Source: Duganella sp. CF402
GTDB lineage: Bacteria > Pseudomonadota > Gammaproteobacteria > Burkholderiales > Burkholderiaceae_D
NCBI RefSeq assembly: GCF_900109645.1
Contig: NZ_FOBG01000002.1
Span: forward strand, 682,001-746,000
DNA length: 64,000 bases
Direction of reading: 5' to 3'
The notes below the pieces were generated by a model that searched no databases, had not been told where the DNA came from, and saw only the letters and a list, made by a program, of their open reading frames with translations. This document shows, piece after piece, positions 17,202 through 25,185 of the stretch (position 1 is the stretch's first letter; the number at the start of each line of letters is the position of its first letter). The position numbers and the translations under genes are program-made.

Positions 17202-18017
17202 ATGAAAGACAAGATAGCGTTAGCAGCAAGACGGACCGGCACGCTGCTGAAGCGGCTGCTGCCAAACGACTGCGCCCTGTGCGGCGGCGCCAGCGACGAT
17301 GCGCTGTGCCCCGGCTGCCTGGACCAGTTCTTCGGCCCCGCCGCCGTCCGCTCCCGCTGCCCGCGCTGCGCCAACCCGCTGCCCGAAGCCGCGCCATCGC
17401 TGTCCGGCGGCACACAGCGCGAGCGATCTGAGCATTCGGGGTCAGGTCTGCCAATCGTACACGGGCTCGACCGTCAGCTGTGCGGAAGCTGCCTTTCAGA
17501 TCCGCCGGCCTTCGACCGGACGTTGGTCGCGGCCGACTATGACTTGCCGGTCGACCAACTGGTATTGCAGCTAAAATTCGGCCATCGCCTGGCGCTGGCC
17601 CCGCTGTGCGCCCGCTTGCTGCGCGACGCCGTGCTGTCCCATCCGGACTACACGCTGCCCGCCCTGCTCTGCCCGGTGCCGCTGGGACCGCGCCGCTTGG
17701 CCGAGCGCGGCTACAACCAGGCGCTGGAAATCGCCAGACCGCTGGCGCGCAGCATGGGCGTCGCCTTGCACCCGCAGCTGGTGGTCCGCGTACATGAAAC
17801 CGCCGCCCAGAGCAGCGTCGCGCCCGAACGGCGCCAGCAGAACATCGCCGGCGCCTTCGCCGTGCCGGACGCCGCGCTGGTGGCAGGCCGCCACATCGGC
17901 GTCGTTGACGACGTGATGACCAGCGGCCGCACCCTGAACGAACTGGCGGCGACATTGAAACGCCACGGCGCAGTGCAAGTGAGCAATCTGGTGTTCGCCC
18001 GCACACCGCCGCATTGA
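17202..18017 (+). CDS. ComF family phosphoribosyltransferase-like protein carrying a repeat-derived insertion
   Basis: 271 residues, longer than the common 220-240. The N-terminal zinc-binding part has CALCGG, CPGC, CPRC and CGSC pairs; the C-terminal phosphoribosyltransferase domain has IGVVDDVMTSGRTLNEL (PRPP loop, about 232-248). ComF/GntX proteins are linked to DNA uptake or gluconate metabolism; the reaction is unknown. CPRC and CGSC are about 40 residues apart, well over the usual spacing. Residues 78-91 within this gap (HSGSGLPIVHGLDR) are encoded by a diverged half of the window's palindromic repeat (17434-17472), still in frame. A GTG-rich GGAGG-like site precedes ATG 17202. Confidence 0.9.
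   Translation: MKDKIALAARRTGTLLKRLLPNDCALCGGASDDALCPGCLDQFFGPAAVRSRCPRCANPLPEAAPSLSGGTQRERSEHSGSGLPIVHGLDRQLCGSCLSDPPAFDRTLVAADYDLPVDQLVLQLKFGHRLALAPLCARLLRDAVLSHPDYTLPALLCPVPLGPRRLAERGYNQALEIARPLARSMGVALHPQLVVRVHETAAQSSVAPERRQQNIAGAFAVPDAALVAGRHIGVVDDVMTSGRTLNELAATLKRHGAVQVSNLVFARTPPH
17434..17472 (+). repeat. Diverged half-copy of the palindromic repeat inside comF
   Basis: The 39 bases starting ATTCGGGGTCAGGTC align without gaps to the left arm of the 46787-46884 palindrome (from its ATTCGGGG), with about 31 identical positions by eye. The complementary arm is absent here. The segment is read in frame as part of ComF. Confidence 0.75.
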
Positions 18018-18036
18018 TTTAGCAAAGGAAGAGAAC

Positions 18037-18507
18037 ATGTTTCACGTAGTCCTGGTCCACCCGGAAATCCCGCCGAACACCGGCAACGTCATCCGCCTGT
18101 GCGCCAACACCGGCGCGCAGCTGCACCTGATCGAACCGCTGGGCTTCCCGCTGGAAGACTCCAAGCTCAAGCGCGCCGGCCTCGATTACCACGAGTACGC
18201 GCGCATGAAAGTGCACAAGGATTGGGACGCCTTCCTGGCCGACGTCCAGCCCGACACCAGCCGCATGTACGCCATGACCACGCACGGCTCGTCGCCGTTC
18301 GGCCAGTGCAACTTCCAGCCGGGCGACGTGTTCGTGTTCGGCTCCGAGACCGCCGGCCTGCCGGTGGCGCTGCGCGAAAGCTTCCCGCCGGCCCAGCGCA
18401 TCCGCCTGCCGATGCGTCCGGACAACCGCAGCATGAACCTGTCCAACACCGTGGCCGTGGTCGTGTTCGAAGCCTGGCGTCAGAATGGCTACGTCGGCGG
18501 CGCCTGA
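18037..18507 (+). CDS. trmL: tRNA (cytidine(34)-2'-O)-methyltransferase TrmL
   Basis: 156 residues, a minimal SPOUT-class methyltransferase that methylates the wobble base of tRNA-Leu. Signatures: HPEIPPNTGNVIRLCANTG near the start (about 6-24), VFVFGSETAGLP (about 98-109) and the knot motif RLPMRPDNRSMNLSNTVAVV (about 125-144). The length is typical (about 155). It starts 19 bases after comF with GGAAGAG as ribosome-binding site, so the two are probably co-transcribed. Confidence 0.95.
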   Translation: MFHVVLVHPEIPPNTGNVIRLCANTGAQLHLIEPLGFPLEDSKLKRAGLDYHEYARMKVHKDWDAFLADVQPDTSRMYAMTTHGSSPFGQCNFQPGDVFVFGSETAGLPVALRESFPPAQRIRLPMRPDNRSMNLSNTVAVVVFEAWRQNGYVGGA

Positions 18508-18523
18508 AGCGTATTGAGCTAGC

Positions 18524-19498
18524 TCAAAGATCCTGCGCGCGTGTCCGAATGACAGAGCTGACCCTGAATTGCGGACGGGCATGCAGCCATACCGCGCCGG
18601 CCACGCCGGCGATCAGCAAGATGATCGCGCACAGTTCCAACGGACGCGGCGCCTGGCGCTGGTAGATAAAGCCGTACAGCAGGCCGAACAGGGTTTCAAA
18701 CAGCAGCAGCTGGCCCGATAGCGTGACCGGCACGCGCCGGCTGGCGATGTTCCATAGCTGGTTGCCAATCACCGATGCACCCAGCGCGACGATGCTAATC
18801 ACGCTCCAGAACCGCAGCCAGTCGCGCACCGCGCCGCCCTCGCCCGGTCCGCCGGCCCAGCCGCCGCAGTAGGCCACGACAGCGAGCAGCAACGCCACCA
18901 CGCCGGTACTCAAGCCATACAAACCCGACCACTCCGCGCCGCTGAAATGCGGATTGCGCTTGAGGAAGCGCGCGTTGTCCACCGCGTACCAGGTCCAACA
19001 CAGCAGCGCGCCGAACGCGCACAGCATCCCCAGCGCGACCTGCGTCCATGCCGCCTGCCGCGTCGCCGCGTGCGTGAAAACATCGACGTTGATGCAGACG
19101 ATGCCCGCCGCCACCAGCGCCAACGGCCACGCCAGCTGACGCAACGGCAGCGCGCCGTGATCGCGCCGGCCCAGTAGGGTTACGCTCAAAGGTAGCAGGC
19201 CGATAATCAGCGACGCCGCCGCTACGCCGGCCAGCTGCACGCCGGTCGACAGCAGCAGGTAGTAGACGATATTGCCCGCCAGCGCGTGCCGCAGCAGCAC
19301 GCGGCAGTCATCGCGCGTCAGCCGGCGCAGCAGGCCGCGCAAGCGCGGCATCAACAGCACCAGCGTGATCAGGCCATACGCCAGATAGCGCCCCAGCGCC
19401 AGCTCCACCGGCGAGAACTCCTCCAGCCAGCGCGGCATCACAAATATCATGCCCCAGAAGGCTCCGGCCGCAAGGCCGCACAAAACGCCATACCACAT
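18524..19498 (-). CDS. DMT superfamily transporter (EamA type) whose C-terminus is encoded by a repeat fragment
   Basis: 324 residues from ATG 19498, chosen because AAGGAG lies seven bases upstream and the first helix begins at once (MWYGVLCGLAAGAFWGMIF). Ten helices in two EamA repeats, as in drug/metabolite exporters; the substrate is unknown. The last residues (QFRVSSVIRTR and following) are encoded by sequence that matches one arm of the palindromic repeat (18541-18574), so the repeat seems to have supplied the end of the reading frame. The AraC-type regulator gene lies just upstream on the same strand, 59 bases away, and may control it. Confidence 0.88.
   Translation of the reverse strand: MWYGVLCGLAAGAFWGMIFVMPRWLEEFSPVELALGRYLAYGLITLVLLMPRLRGLLRRLTRDDCRVLLRHALAGNIVYYLLLSTGVQLAGVAAASLIIGLLPLSVTLLGRRDHGALPLRQLAWPLALVAAGIVCINVDVFTHAATRQAAWTQVALGMLCAFGALLCWTWYAVDNARFLKRNPHFSGAEWSGLYGLSTGVVALLLAVVAYCGGWAGGPGEGGAVRDWLRFWSVISIVALGASVIGNQLWNIASRRVPVTLSGQLLLFETLFGLLYGFIYQRQAPRPLELCAIILLIAGVAGAVWLHARPQFRVSSVIRTRAQDL
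18541..18574 (-). repeat. Diverged half-copy of the palindromic repeat at the 3' end of the DMT gene
   Basis: On the plus strand GTGTCCGAATG begins a stretch that aligns gap-free with the right arm of the 46787-46884 palindrome over 34 bases, about 27-28 identical. It is in the opposite arm orientation to the half-copy in comF, 1.1 kb away. Confidence 0.7.
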
Positions 19499-19557
19499 AG
19501 CTATCTCCTTTTCACGGGAGAGTGTGGCGCCAGGCGACGGCGAAAGATTGTGCAGGA

Positions 19558-20295
19558 CTAGCGGATTTTTGTCTGATTCTGCTTGCGATATGCGAGCGGC
19601 GTGATATCCATCGCGCGGCGCATGGCATGCGTCAGCGCGCTCTGGTCGGCGTAACCGGCCAAGGTGGCCAGCTGCGCGATCGGCAGCGAGGACTCCACCA
19701 GTTGACGGCACACGAAGCGCAGGCGCATGGCGTTCAGCCAGGCCAGCGGCGTGGTATCGAGTTCTTCGCGGAACACGCGATGCAGGCGGCTCACACTCAG
19801 GCAAACCACTTGCGCCATGCTCTCTGCATTCCACGGCTTGCCGGGCGACGCTTCAAACTGCGTGAGCGCCGCATGCAGGCGCGATGCCGGGCGCACCGGC
19901 TGCTGCGTCAGCGATTCCAGCAGCAAGGGCATCCAGTTGGCCAGCATGCCGGCGCTGGCCGTGCCCTGCGCTTGCAGCATGCCCATGAAGTCGATCAGCC
20001 TGGAGGTGGCCGCACTGACCGCCGCAAACGGCCGCGCGGCCAGCAGCCCCGCCGTCTCCGGCGACACGGCGGATAAATCAAAATCGAGAATCAGCGAAGC
20101 ATTCGGCTCGTGCGAAAACTGCGTGTGCACCAGCCCCGGTGCGATGAAGGCGGCGCGCAGCGGATGCAGCAAAGCACCGCTGCCATTGATGTCCAGGGTC
20201 AGCTTGCCACGCAGCGGCAGCACCATCTGGGCGAAATCGTGCGCATCCGAGAACGGAACGTCGTAACTGCGCAAATCGATTTCGGTTGAACTCAT
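19558..20295 (-). CDS. AraC family transcriptional regulator
   Basis: 245 residues from ATG 20295 (MSSTEIDLRSYDVPFSDAHD); longer upstream extensions run into the neighbouring gene and look non-native. An N-terminal cupin-like sensor half (about 1-130) precedes two helix-turn-helix motifs. The second carries the AraC signature LPIAQLATLAGYADQSALTH followed by AMRRAMDITPLAYRKQ. The start overlaps the end of the upstream small membrane protein gene by four bases. Because it precedes the DMT exporter on the same strand, it may regulate that gene. Confidence 0.9.
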   Translation of the reverse strand: MSSTEIDLRSYDVPFSDAHDFAQMVLPLRGKLTLDINGSGALLHPLRAAFIAPGLVHTQFSHEPNASLILDFDLSAVSPETAGLLAARPFAAVSAATSRLIDFMGMLQAQGTASAGMLANWMPLLLESLTQQPVRPASRLHAALTQFEASPGKPWNAESMAQVVCLSVSRLHRVFREELDTTPLAWLNAMRLRFVCRQLVESSLPIAQLATLAGYADQSALTHAMRRAMDITPLAYRKQNQTKIR

Positions 20296-20579
20296 CGCCG
20301 TGCGCCCCACATGGCCAGCAGCGCCAGCAAGCCCGCCCCCAGCGCGCCGACCAGCAGCGTGGTGGCGGCCATGATGGCGGCCGGATTTTTCAGGCCCGAG
20401 AACTCGGCCGCGAAGGCCAGCACCACCGCCGCCACCAGTTGCGCCGGCAGCACGAAGCGCAAATTGCGAAACGCCCACGGATTCTCGCGCAGCCAGAATT
20501 TGCGCGCCACCACCAGCGGCGGCCCCCACAAGGCCAGCAGGAAGGCCAGTACCGCCACCAGGATCAGCACGATCCTCAT
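20292..20579 (-). CDS. Small membrane protein of unknown function
   Basis: 95 residues with three hydrophobic segments: VLILVAVLAFLLALWGPPLV, FVLPAQLVAAVVLAFAAEF and TTLLVGALGAGLLALLAMWG. It contains RKFWLRENPWAFRNLRF between helices 1 and 2. It is coupled by ATGA overlaps on both sides (rfaE2 before it and the AraC gene after it). No family is recognised. Confidence 0.75.
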   Translation of the reverse strand: MRIVLILVAVLAFLLALWGPPLVVARKFWLRENPWAFRNLRFVLPAQLVAAVVLAFAAEFSGLKNPAAIMAATTLLVGALGAGLLALLAMWGARR

Positions 20580-21055
20580 TTGAACGACCGCACCCTGGCC
20601 AGCAGCTTGGTGGTCGAGCGGTCGTGTTCAAAATCGATCGCCACCGCTTCGCCGCCGTAGGCGATCACCGCCTTGCCTTCGGGGATCGCATCCATCTGGT
20701 AGTCGCCGCCCTTGGCGTAGATTTCCGGCCGCGCTTCCTGCACCACTTCCAGCGCCGTGTCCTCGTCAAAGTCCACCACCAGGCTGACCGACTCCAGCGC
20801 TGCCAGCACCGCCAGGCGGTCGCCGCAGTTGTTCAGTGGACGATCATCGCCCTTGCCCAGCCGCTTGACCGAGGCGTCGGTATTGGCCGCCACCACCAGC
20901 GACGCGCCCAGCGCGCGCGCCTGCGCCAGGTAGGTCACGTGGCCACGGTGCAGGATGTCGAACACGCCGTTGGTCAGCACCACCGGTTTCGGCAGCGCAG
21001 CGACGCGGGCCGCCAGTTCGGCGCGGGTACAAATCTTGTCTTCAAATTGGGGCAT
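20576..21055 (-). CDS. rfaE2: D-glycero-beta-D-manno-heptose 1-phosphate adenylyltransferase
   Basis: 159 residues, a stand-alone version of the C-terminal domain of HldE. It activates heptose-1-phosphate with ATP to ADP-heptose for the lipopolysaccharide inner core. The nucleotidyltransferase HxGH is at residues 36-39 (FDILHRGHVTYLAQA), with DDRPLNNCGDRLAVLAALES further on. The kinase half is elsewhere. It starts four bases after the PilU-like gene and overlaps the next gene by four bases, so it is part of one transcript. Confidence 0.93.
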   Translation of the reverse strand: MPQFEDKICTRAELAARVAALPKPVVLTNGVFDILHRGHVTYLAQARALGASLVVAANTDASVKRLGKGDDRPLNNCGDRLAVLAALESVSLVVDFDEDTALEVVQEARPEIYAKGGDYQMDAIPEGKAVIAYGGEAVAIDFEHDRSTTKLLARVRSFK

Positions 21056-21059
21056 AGTG

Positions 21060-22241
21060 TCAGGTCTTAGGTTCTTCGTCTTCAGGTTGTTCTTCTTCGA
21101 TGCTCAGCGAGCCGAACGCGCTGCCGCCCTCGCCCGGTTCGGGACGCCCGCCATGCAGCTTGATCTGCAAGCGCAGGCCGTTGGCCGAATCGGCATTACG
21201 CAACGCTTCTTCGTAGGCGATGTAACCCTTATTATAAAGTTCGAACAGCGCCTGGTCGAAGGTGCACATCCCCAGCTCGCGCGATTTGTGCATGATTTCC
21301 TTGATCGCCTGGAAGTTCCCCTTGAAGATCATCTCGGCGATGGTCGGCGTGTTGAGCAGGATTTCAATCGCCGCCTTGCGGCCCGTGCCATCCTCGGTGC
21401 GGACCAGACGCTGCGACACGATGGCCCGCAGATTGGACGACAAATCCATCAGCAGCTGGTTGCGCCGCTCTTCCGGGAAGAAGTTGATGATGCGATCCAT
21501 CGTCTGGTTGGCGTTGTTGGCATGCAGCGTGCCGAGGCACAAATGGCCGGTCTCGGCAAACGCGATCGCATGCTCCATCGTTTCGGTGTCGCGGATCTCG
21601 CCGATCAGGATCACGTCCGGCGCCTGGCGCAGCGTGTTCTTCAGCGCGTTGTGCCATGAGCGCGTGTCGACGCCGACCTCGCGGTGCGTAATCAGGCAGC
21701 CCTTGTTCTTGTGGACGTATTCCACCGGGTCCTCCACCGTGATGATGTGGCCGGCCGAATTGGCATTGCGGTAATCGATCATCGCCGCCAGCGTGGTCGA
21801 CTTGCCGGAACCGGTGCCACCCACCACCAGCACCAGCCCGCGCTTGGTCATGATGATGTCCTTCAGCACCTCGGGCAGCGCCAGCTTTTCCAGCGACGGA
21901 ATCTCGGACGCAATCGTCCGGATCACCATCGCCACGTTCTGCTGCTGCACAAACACGTTGACGCGGAAGCGGCACACATCCGGTAGCGAGATGGCAAAGT
22001 TGCATTCCAGTTCAGACTCGAACTCGGCCTGCTGCTTCTCGTTCATGATCGACAGCGCCAGCGCGCGCGTCACGCTGCCGGTCAGCTTTTGCTGGCTGAG
22101 CGCCTTCATCGCGCCTTGCGATTTCATACTCGGCGGGAAATCGGCCGAGATGAACAGGTCGGAGCCGCCGGTGTGGTGCATCACCTTGAGCAGCTTGTGC
22201 AGGTAAGCCTGCGCTTCTTCAGGACCAAATGTGGAGGACAT
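21060..22241 (-). CDS. PilT/PilU family twitching ATPase, PilU-like paralogue
   Basis: 393 residues from ATG 22241 (MSSTFGPEEAQAYLHKLLKV), with AAAGGCG as ribosome-binding site. It is a hexameric retraction-type ATPase: Walker A GGTGSGKSTT at about 142, Asp box ITVEDPVEYVH, Walker B DVILIGEIRDTETM and the His box AETGHLCLGTLHANN. The C-terminal SRELGMCTFDQALFELY and EEALRNADSANGLRLQIK match PilU rather than PilT. True pilT and pilU lie 8 kb away, so this is an extra member, here upstream of rfaE2. Its acidic tail (IEEEQPEDEEPKT) is distinctive. Confidence 0.9.
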   Translation of the reverse strand: MSSTFGPEEAQAYLHKLLKVMHHTGGSDLFISADFPPSMKSQGAMKALSQQKLTGSVTRALALSIMNEKQQAEFESELECNFAISLPDVCRFRVNVFVQQQNVAMVIRTIASEIPSLEKLALPEVLKDIIMTKRGLVLVVGGTGSGKSTTLAAMIDYRNANSAGHIITVEDPVEYVHKNKGCLITHREVGVDTRSWHNALKNTLRQAPDVILIGEIRDTETMEHAIAFAETGHLCLGTLHANNANQTMDRIINFFPEERRNQLLMDLSSNLRAIVSQRLVRTEDGTGRKAAIEILLNTPTIAEMIFKGNFQAIKEIMHKSRELGMCTFDQALFELYNKGYIAYEEALRNADSANGLRLQIKLHGGRPEPGEGGSAFGSLSIEEEQPEDEEPKT

Positions 22242-22266
22242 ACATCGCCTTTCGAGAATACGCTGC

Positions 22267-22272
22267 ATTATA
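22267..22272 (-). promoter_or_regulatory. Candidate -10 box for the PilU-like gene
   Basis: On the minus strand a perfect TATAAT lies 26 bases upstream of ATG 22241, in the 109-base gap divergent to oxyR. A well-spaced -35 box is not evident, so the assignment rests on the -10 match and position only. Confidence 0.35.
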
Positions 22273-22350
22273 TCGACAGCATTCCGCTACAATAGCTCAA
22301 CTTGGCGTTCCTTTATTGCATCCCGGCATCGCCTGTGTTCAAATATATTT

Positions 22351-23286
22351 ATGACACTGACCGAACTGAAATATATCGTCGCCGTTGCCAGAGCGAAGCA
22401 CTTCGGACATGCGGCCGAGGCTTGTTACGTCGCCCAGCCGACCCTTTCGGTCGCCATCAAGAAGCTGGAAGATGAGTTGGGCGTGGTCCTGTTTGAACGG
22501 GGCGGCGCTGAAATCTCGGTCACCCCGCTGGGCGCGCAAATCGTCGCCCAGGCCGAGCGCGTGCTGGAACAAACCGCCGCCATCAAGGAACTCGCCAAGC
22601 AGAACAAGGACCCACTGGCCGGCCCGCTGCGCCTCGGCGTGATCTACACCATCGGCCCTTACCTGCTGCCGCCGCTGGTCAAAGGCATGATAGCCAAAGT
22701 GCCGCAGATGCCGCTGATCCTGCAAGAGAACTTCACCGTCAAGCTGCTGGAAATGCTGCGCCAGGGCGAGCTGGACGCCGCCATCATGGCGCTGCCGCTG
22801 CCGGAACACGGTATGGCCATGCAAGTGTTGTACGACGAACCGTTCGTGGTCGCCATGCCGGCCGCGCACCCGTGGACCAAGCGCAAGAGCGTGCCGGCCG
22901 ATGATCTGAAAACCGAAAATATGCTGTTGCTTGGTAACGGACACTGCTTCCGCGATCAGGTACTGGAAGTATGTCCCGAGATGGCGCGTTTCTCTGCGCC
23001 GGGCAATGGGATGCAGCGCACGTTTGAAGGCTCGTCGCTTGAAACCATCCGCCACATGGTAGCCAGCGGCATCGGCCTGACCGTGCTGCCGCGCGCCTCG
23101 GTGCCGGACATGGAAACCAAGGAAGGCATGCTGCAATTCCGTCCGTTCGACGAGCCGTCGCCATCGCGCCGCGTGGTCATCGTGTGGCGTAAAAGCTTCA
23201 CCCGCAAGGCGGCGATCGACGCCGTGTGCGAGGTGGTGGCATCGTGCAACCTGCCGGGTATCACCACCCTCTGCGCTGAACAATGA
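22351..23286 (+). CDS. oxyR: Hydrogen peroxide-responsive LysR-type regulator OxyR
   Basis: 311 residues from ATG 22351 (MTLTELKYIVAVARAKHFGH). An N-terminal winged helix (about 1-60, HAAEACYVAQPTLSVAIKKL) is followed by the LysR effector domain. The redox pair is in GHCFRDQVLEVCPE: by codon count the cysteines are residues 199 and 208, the same numbers as in E. coli OxyR, where they form the disulfide that activates the protein. It should activate catalase and peroxidase genes. It is divergent from the PilU-like gene and 54 bases before ubiA. Confidence 0.95.
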   Translation: MTLTELKYIVAVARAKHFGHAAEACYVAQPTLSVAIKKLEDELGVVLFERGGAEISVTPLGAQIVAQAERVLEQTAAIKELAKQNKDPLAGPLRLGVIYTIGPYLLPPLVKGMIAKVPQMPLILQENFTVKLLEMLRQGELDAAIMALPLPEHGMAMQVLYDEPFVVAMPAAHPWTKRKSVPADDLKTENMLLLGNGHCFRDQVLEVCPEMARFSAPGNGMQRTFEGSSLETIRHMVASGIGLTVLPRASVPDMETKEGMLQFRPFDEPSPSRRVVIVWRKSFTRKAAIDAVCEVVASCNLPGITTLCAEQ

Positions 23287-23340
23287 CGACCGGGGGCAGG
23301 ATTTGCGATAATCACCGCTTTCCTGTTTCCTGAAGTCGCC

Positions 23341-24195
23341 ATGAACAAGCTGCAGCTCTACTTCCGCCTGATCCGCCTCGACAAACCCATCGGCACGGTG
23401 CTGCTGCTGTGGCCGACGCTGTATGCGATGTGGCTGGCTGCCGACGGCGTACCGGACTGGCATCTGCTGCTCATCTTCACGCTTGGTACTTTCCTGATGC
23501 GCTCAGCCGGCTGCGCGATCAACGACTACGCCGATCAGGACATCGATAAATTCGTCAAACGCACCGCCCAGCGTCCCATCACCAGCGGCCGCATCAGCGG
23601 CAAGGAAGCGCTGGCGATCGCGGCCATCCTGGCCATCGTGGCGTTCTGCCTGATCCTGCCGCTGAATACGCTGACCAAGCAGTTGTCGGTGGCGGCCGTG
23701 ATCATTGCCGGCACCTATCCTTACTTCAAGCGCTTCTTTGCGATTCCGCAGGCTTACCTTGGCATTGCGTTCGGCTTCGGCATCCCGATGGCGTTTGCCG
23801 CCGTCCAGAACCAGGTGCCGCCGCTGGCGTGGCTGCTGCTGGTCGGGAATGTGTTCTGGACCCTGGCCTACGACACCGAATACGCGATGGTCGACCGCGA
23901 CGACGACCTGAAGATCGGTATCAAGACCTCGGCCATCACCTTCGGCCGCTACGACGTGGCCATCGTCATGCTGTGCTACGCGCTGCACCTGGCCATCTTG
24001 CTGGTGTGCGGCTGGCAGCAAGGCTTGCGCCTGTGGTTCGTGGCCGGGCTGGCGGTGGCGGCCGGCATCGCCGTCTACCACTACACCCTGATCCGCCACC
24101 GCGAGCGCGACGCCTGCTTCTACGCCTTCCGCCACAACAACTGGCTGGGCGGCGTGATCTTCGCCGGCGTGGTGCTGGACTACGCGCTGCGCTGA
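23341..24195 (+). CDS. ubiA: 4-hydroxybenzoate octaprenyltransferase
   Basis: 284 residues with about eight helices. It attaches the polyprenyl tail to 4-hydroxybenzoate in ubiquinone synthesis at the inner membrane. Both Asp-rich motifs are present: NDYADQDIDKFVKRTAQRP (about 61-79) and DTEYAMVDRDDDLKIG (about 179-194). The start KLQLYFRLIRLDKPIGTVLL is typical of UbiA. The length matches the family (about 285-290). It follows oxyR on the same strand. Confidence 0.96.
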   Translation: MNKLQLYFRLIRLDKPIGTVLLLWPTLYAMWLAADGVPDWHLLLIFTLGTFLMRSAGCAINDYADQDIDKFVKRTAQRPITSGRISGKEALAIAAILAIVAFCLILPLNTLTKQLSVAAVIIAGTYPYFKRFFAIPQAYLGIAFGFGIPMAFAAVQNQVPPLAWLLLVGNVFWTLAYDTEYAMVDRDDDLKIGIKTSAITFGRYDVAIVMLCYALHLAILLVCGWQQGLRLWFVAGLAVAAGIAVYHYTLIRHRERDACFYAFRHNNWLGGVIFAGVVLDYALR

Positions 24196-24288
24196 GTACA
24201 AGCCCGCACGATTGAGCAGACGCAAAGCGGCGGTATCGCCGATACTTACACTGGCATTTTTCTCACCAGTGAACCGGAGATCATCATC

Positions 24289-24627
24289 ATGGAACCTACC
24301 AACAGTATCGCAGATGCCCAAACCGCCAGCGCCGCCGTGCGCGACCGTCTGTTAGACGATCTGCAGCACACCATCAGCGAAGCCGAGCAATGGCTGGAAG
24401 ACAGCGTCAGCGCCCCATCAGCCACCAGCAGCGAGGCCCGCGCCCGCTTCGACGACACCCTGCGCACCGCGCGCAGCGACCTGCGCAAGCTGGAAGACAG
24501 CCTGCTGGCCCACAGCCGCAACGCCGCCGACAGCGTCAACCTCTACGTGCAGGACAACCCGTGGCAAGCAGTCGGCATCGGCGCCGCACTGGGCCTGCTG
24601 GCCGGAGTGCTCATCTCCCGTAAGTAA
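24289..24627 (+). CDS. DUF883 family (ElaB/YqjD-like) membrane-anchored protein
   Basis: 112 residues: a long amphipathic helical region (about 1-85, with LLDDLQHTISEAEQWLEDS and DTLRTARSDLRKLEDSLLAH), then the motif YVQDNPWQAVGIGAALGLLA with a C-terminal helix ending in SRK. E. coli relatives bind ribosomes at the inner membrane in stationary phase. GGAG lies before ATG 24289. The gene stands alone with a 93-base upstream gap. Confidence 0.88.
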   Translation: MEPTNSIADAQTASAAVRDRLLDDLQHTISEAEQWLEDSVSAPSATSSEARARFDDTLRTARSDLRKLEDSLLAHSRNAADSVNLYVQDNPWQAVGIGAALGLLAGVLISRK

Positions 24628-24676
24628 ATTGTCAATATGCTATTCTTCGCTTAACCACCACAGCGAGGACAATGGG

Positions 24677-25180
24677 ATGCAGGCAATACAAGGTCGAATG
24701 AAATATCTGCGCAATGCGGAAGGATTTTGCGCATTTTTCCTGCCGTTGGTGTTCTGGCTGGACTGGCGCAAGTCCGTTGATCCGGTGGCGTGGGATTTGC
24801 GCATCGCCGCCACCGTGGCGATGAGCTACATCCTGCTGCAGGGCGCACTGTACTGGCACCTCAAGCTGCAAGCCTTCACGCTGCACCAGCCGCTACCGGT
24901 TTGGTTCCAGCCGCTGTATAAATTCTTCAAATATTCCAACGTGATTGCCATCGCCGCTGTACTCGGGCTGGTCGCCAGCCGCTACGCTGCGGTGACCGGA
25001 GAGGACCTGGGCTGGGCCGCTTGCGTGATGGCGTTGGTGGTGGCTGAGCAGATCAACTACTACCACTACCGGCTGATGTACGATACCCGTGGCGCCTTCG
25101 CCTACCTGCGCCGCCACGGCCGCCTGCGCGTAGCCGCCCTCGCCCTCGACCTCAAGCGAAGCCAAAACAACAGCGCCTGA
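24677..25180 (+). CDS. Four-helix membrane protein of unknown function
   Basis: 167 residues from ATG 24677 (MQAIQGRMKYLRNAEG), chosen because GAGGA sits seven bases upstream; an ATG at 24629 has no such site. Hydrophobic segments: FCAFFLPLVFWLDW, IAATVAMSYILLQGALYW, VIAIAAVLGLVAS and WAACVMALVVAEQINYYHY. Conserved-looking aromatic and His residues flank the last helix (INYYHYRLMYDTRGAF). No family is recognised. Its end lies 6 bases from the end of the convergent antitoxin-like gene. Confidence 0.75.
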   Translation: MQAIQGRMKYLRNAEGFCAFFLPLVFWLDWRKSVDPVAWDLRIAATVAMSYILLQGALYWHLKLQAFTLHQPLPVWFQPLYKFFKYSNVIAIAAVLGLVASRYAAVTGEDLGWAACVMALVVAEQINYYHYRLMYDTRGAFAYLRRHGRLRVAALALDLKRSQNNSA

Positions 25181-25185
25181 ATCGG

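Noticed and set aside
18514..18527. 14-base palindrome TTGAGCTAGCTCAA between trmL and the DMT gene
   Set aside because: It has no loop and overlaps the DMT stop; a short palindrome of this length is expected by chance in 64 kb with such composition.
17434..18574. Composite transposon carrying trmL
   Set aside because: No transposase, no target-site duplication seen, and the end copies are diverged halves; kept only as a low-interest observation.
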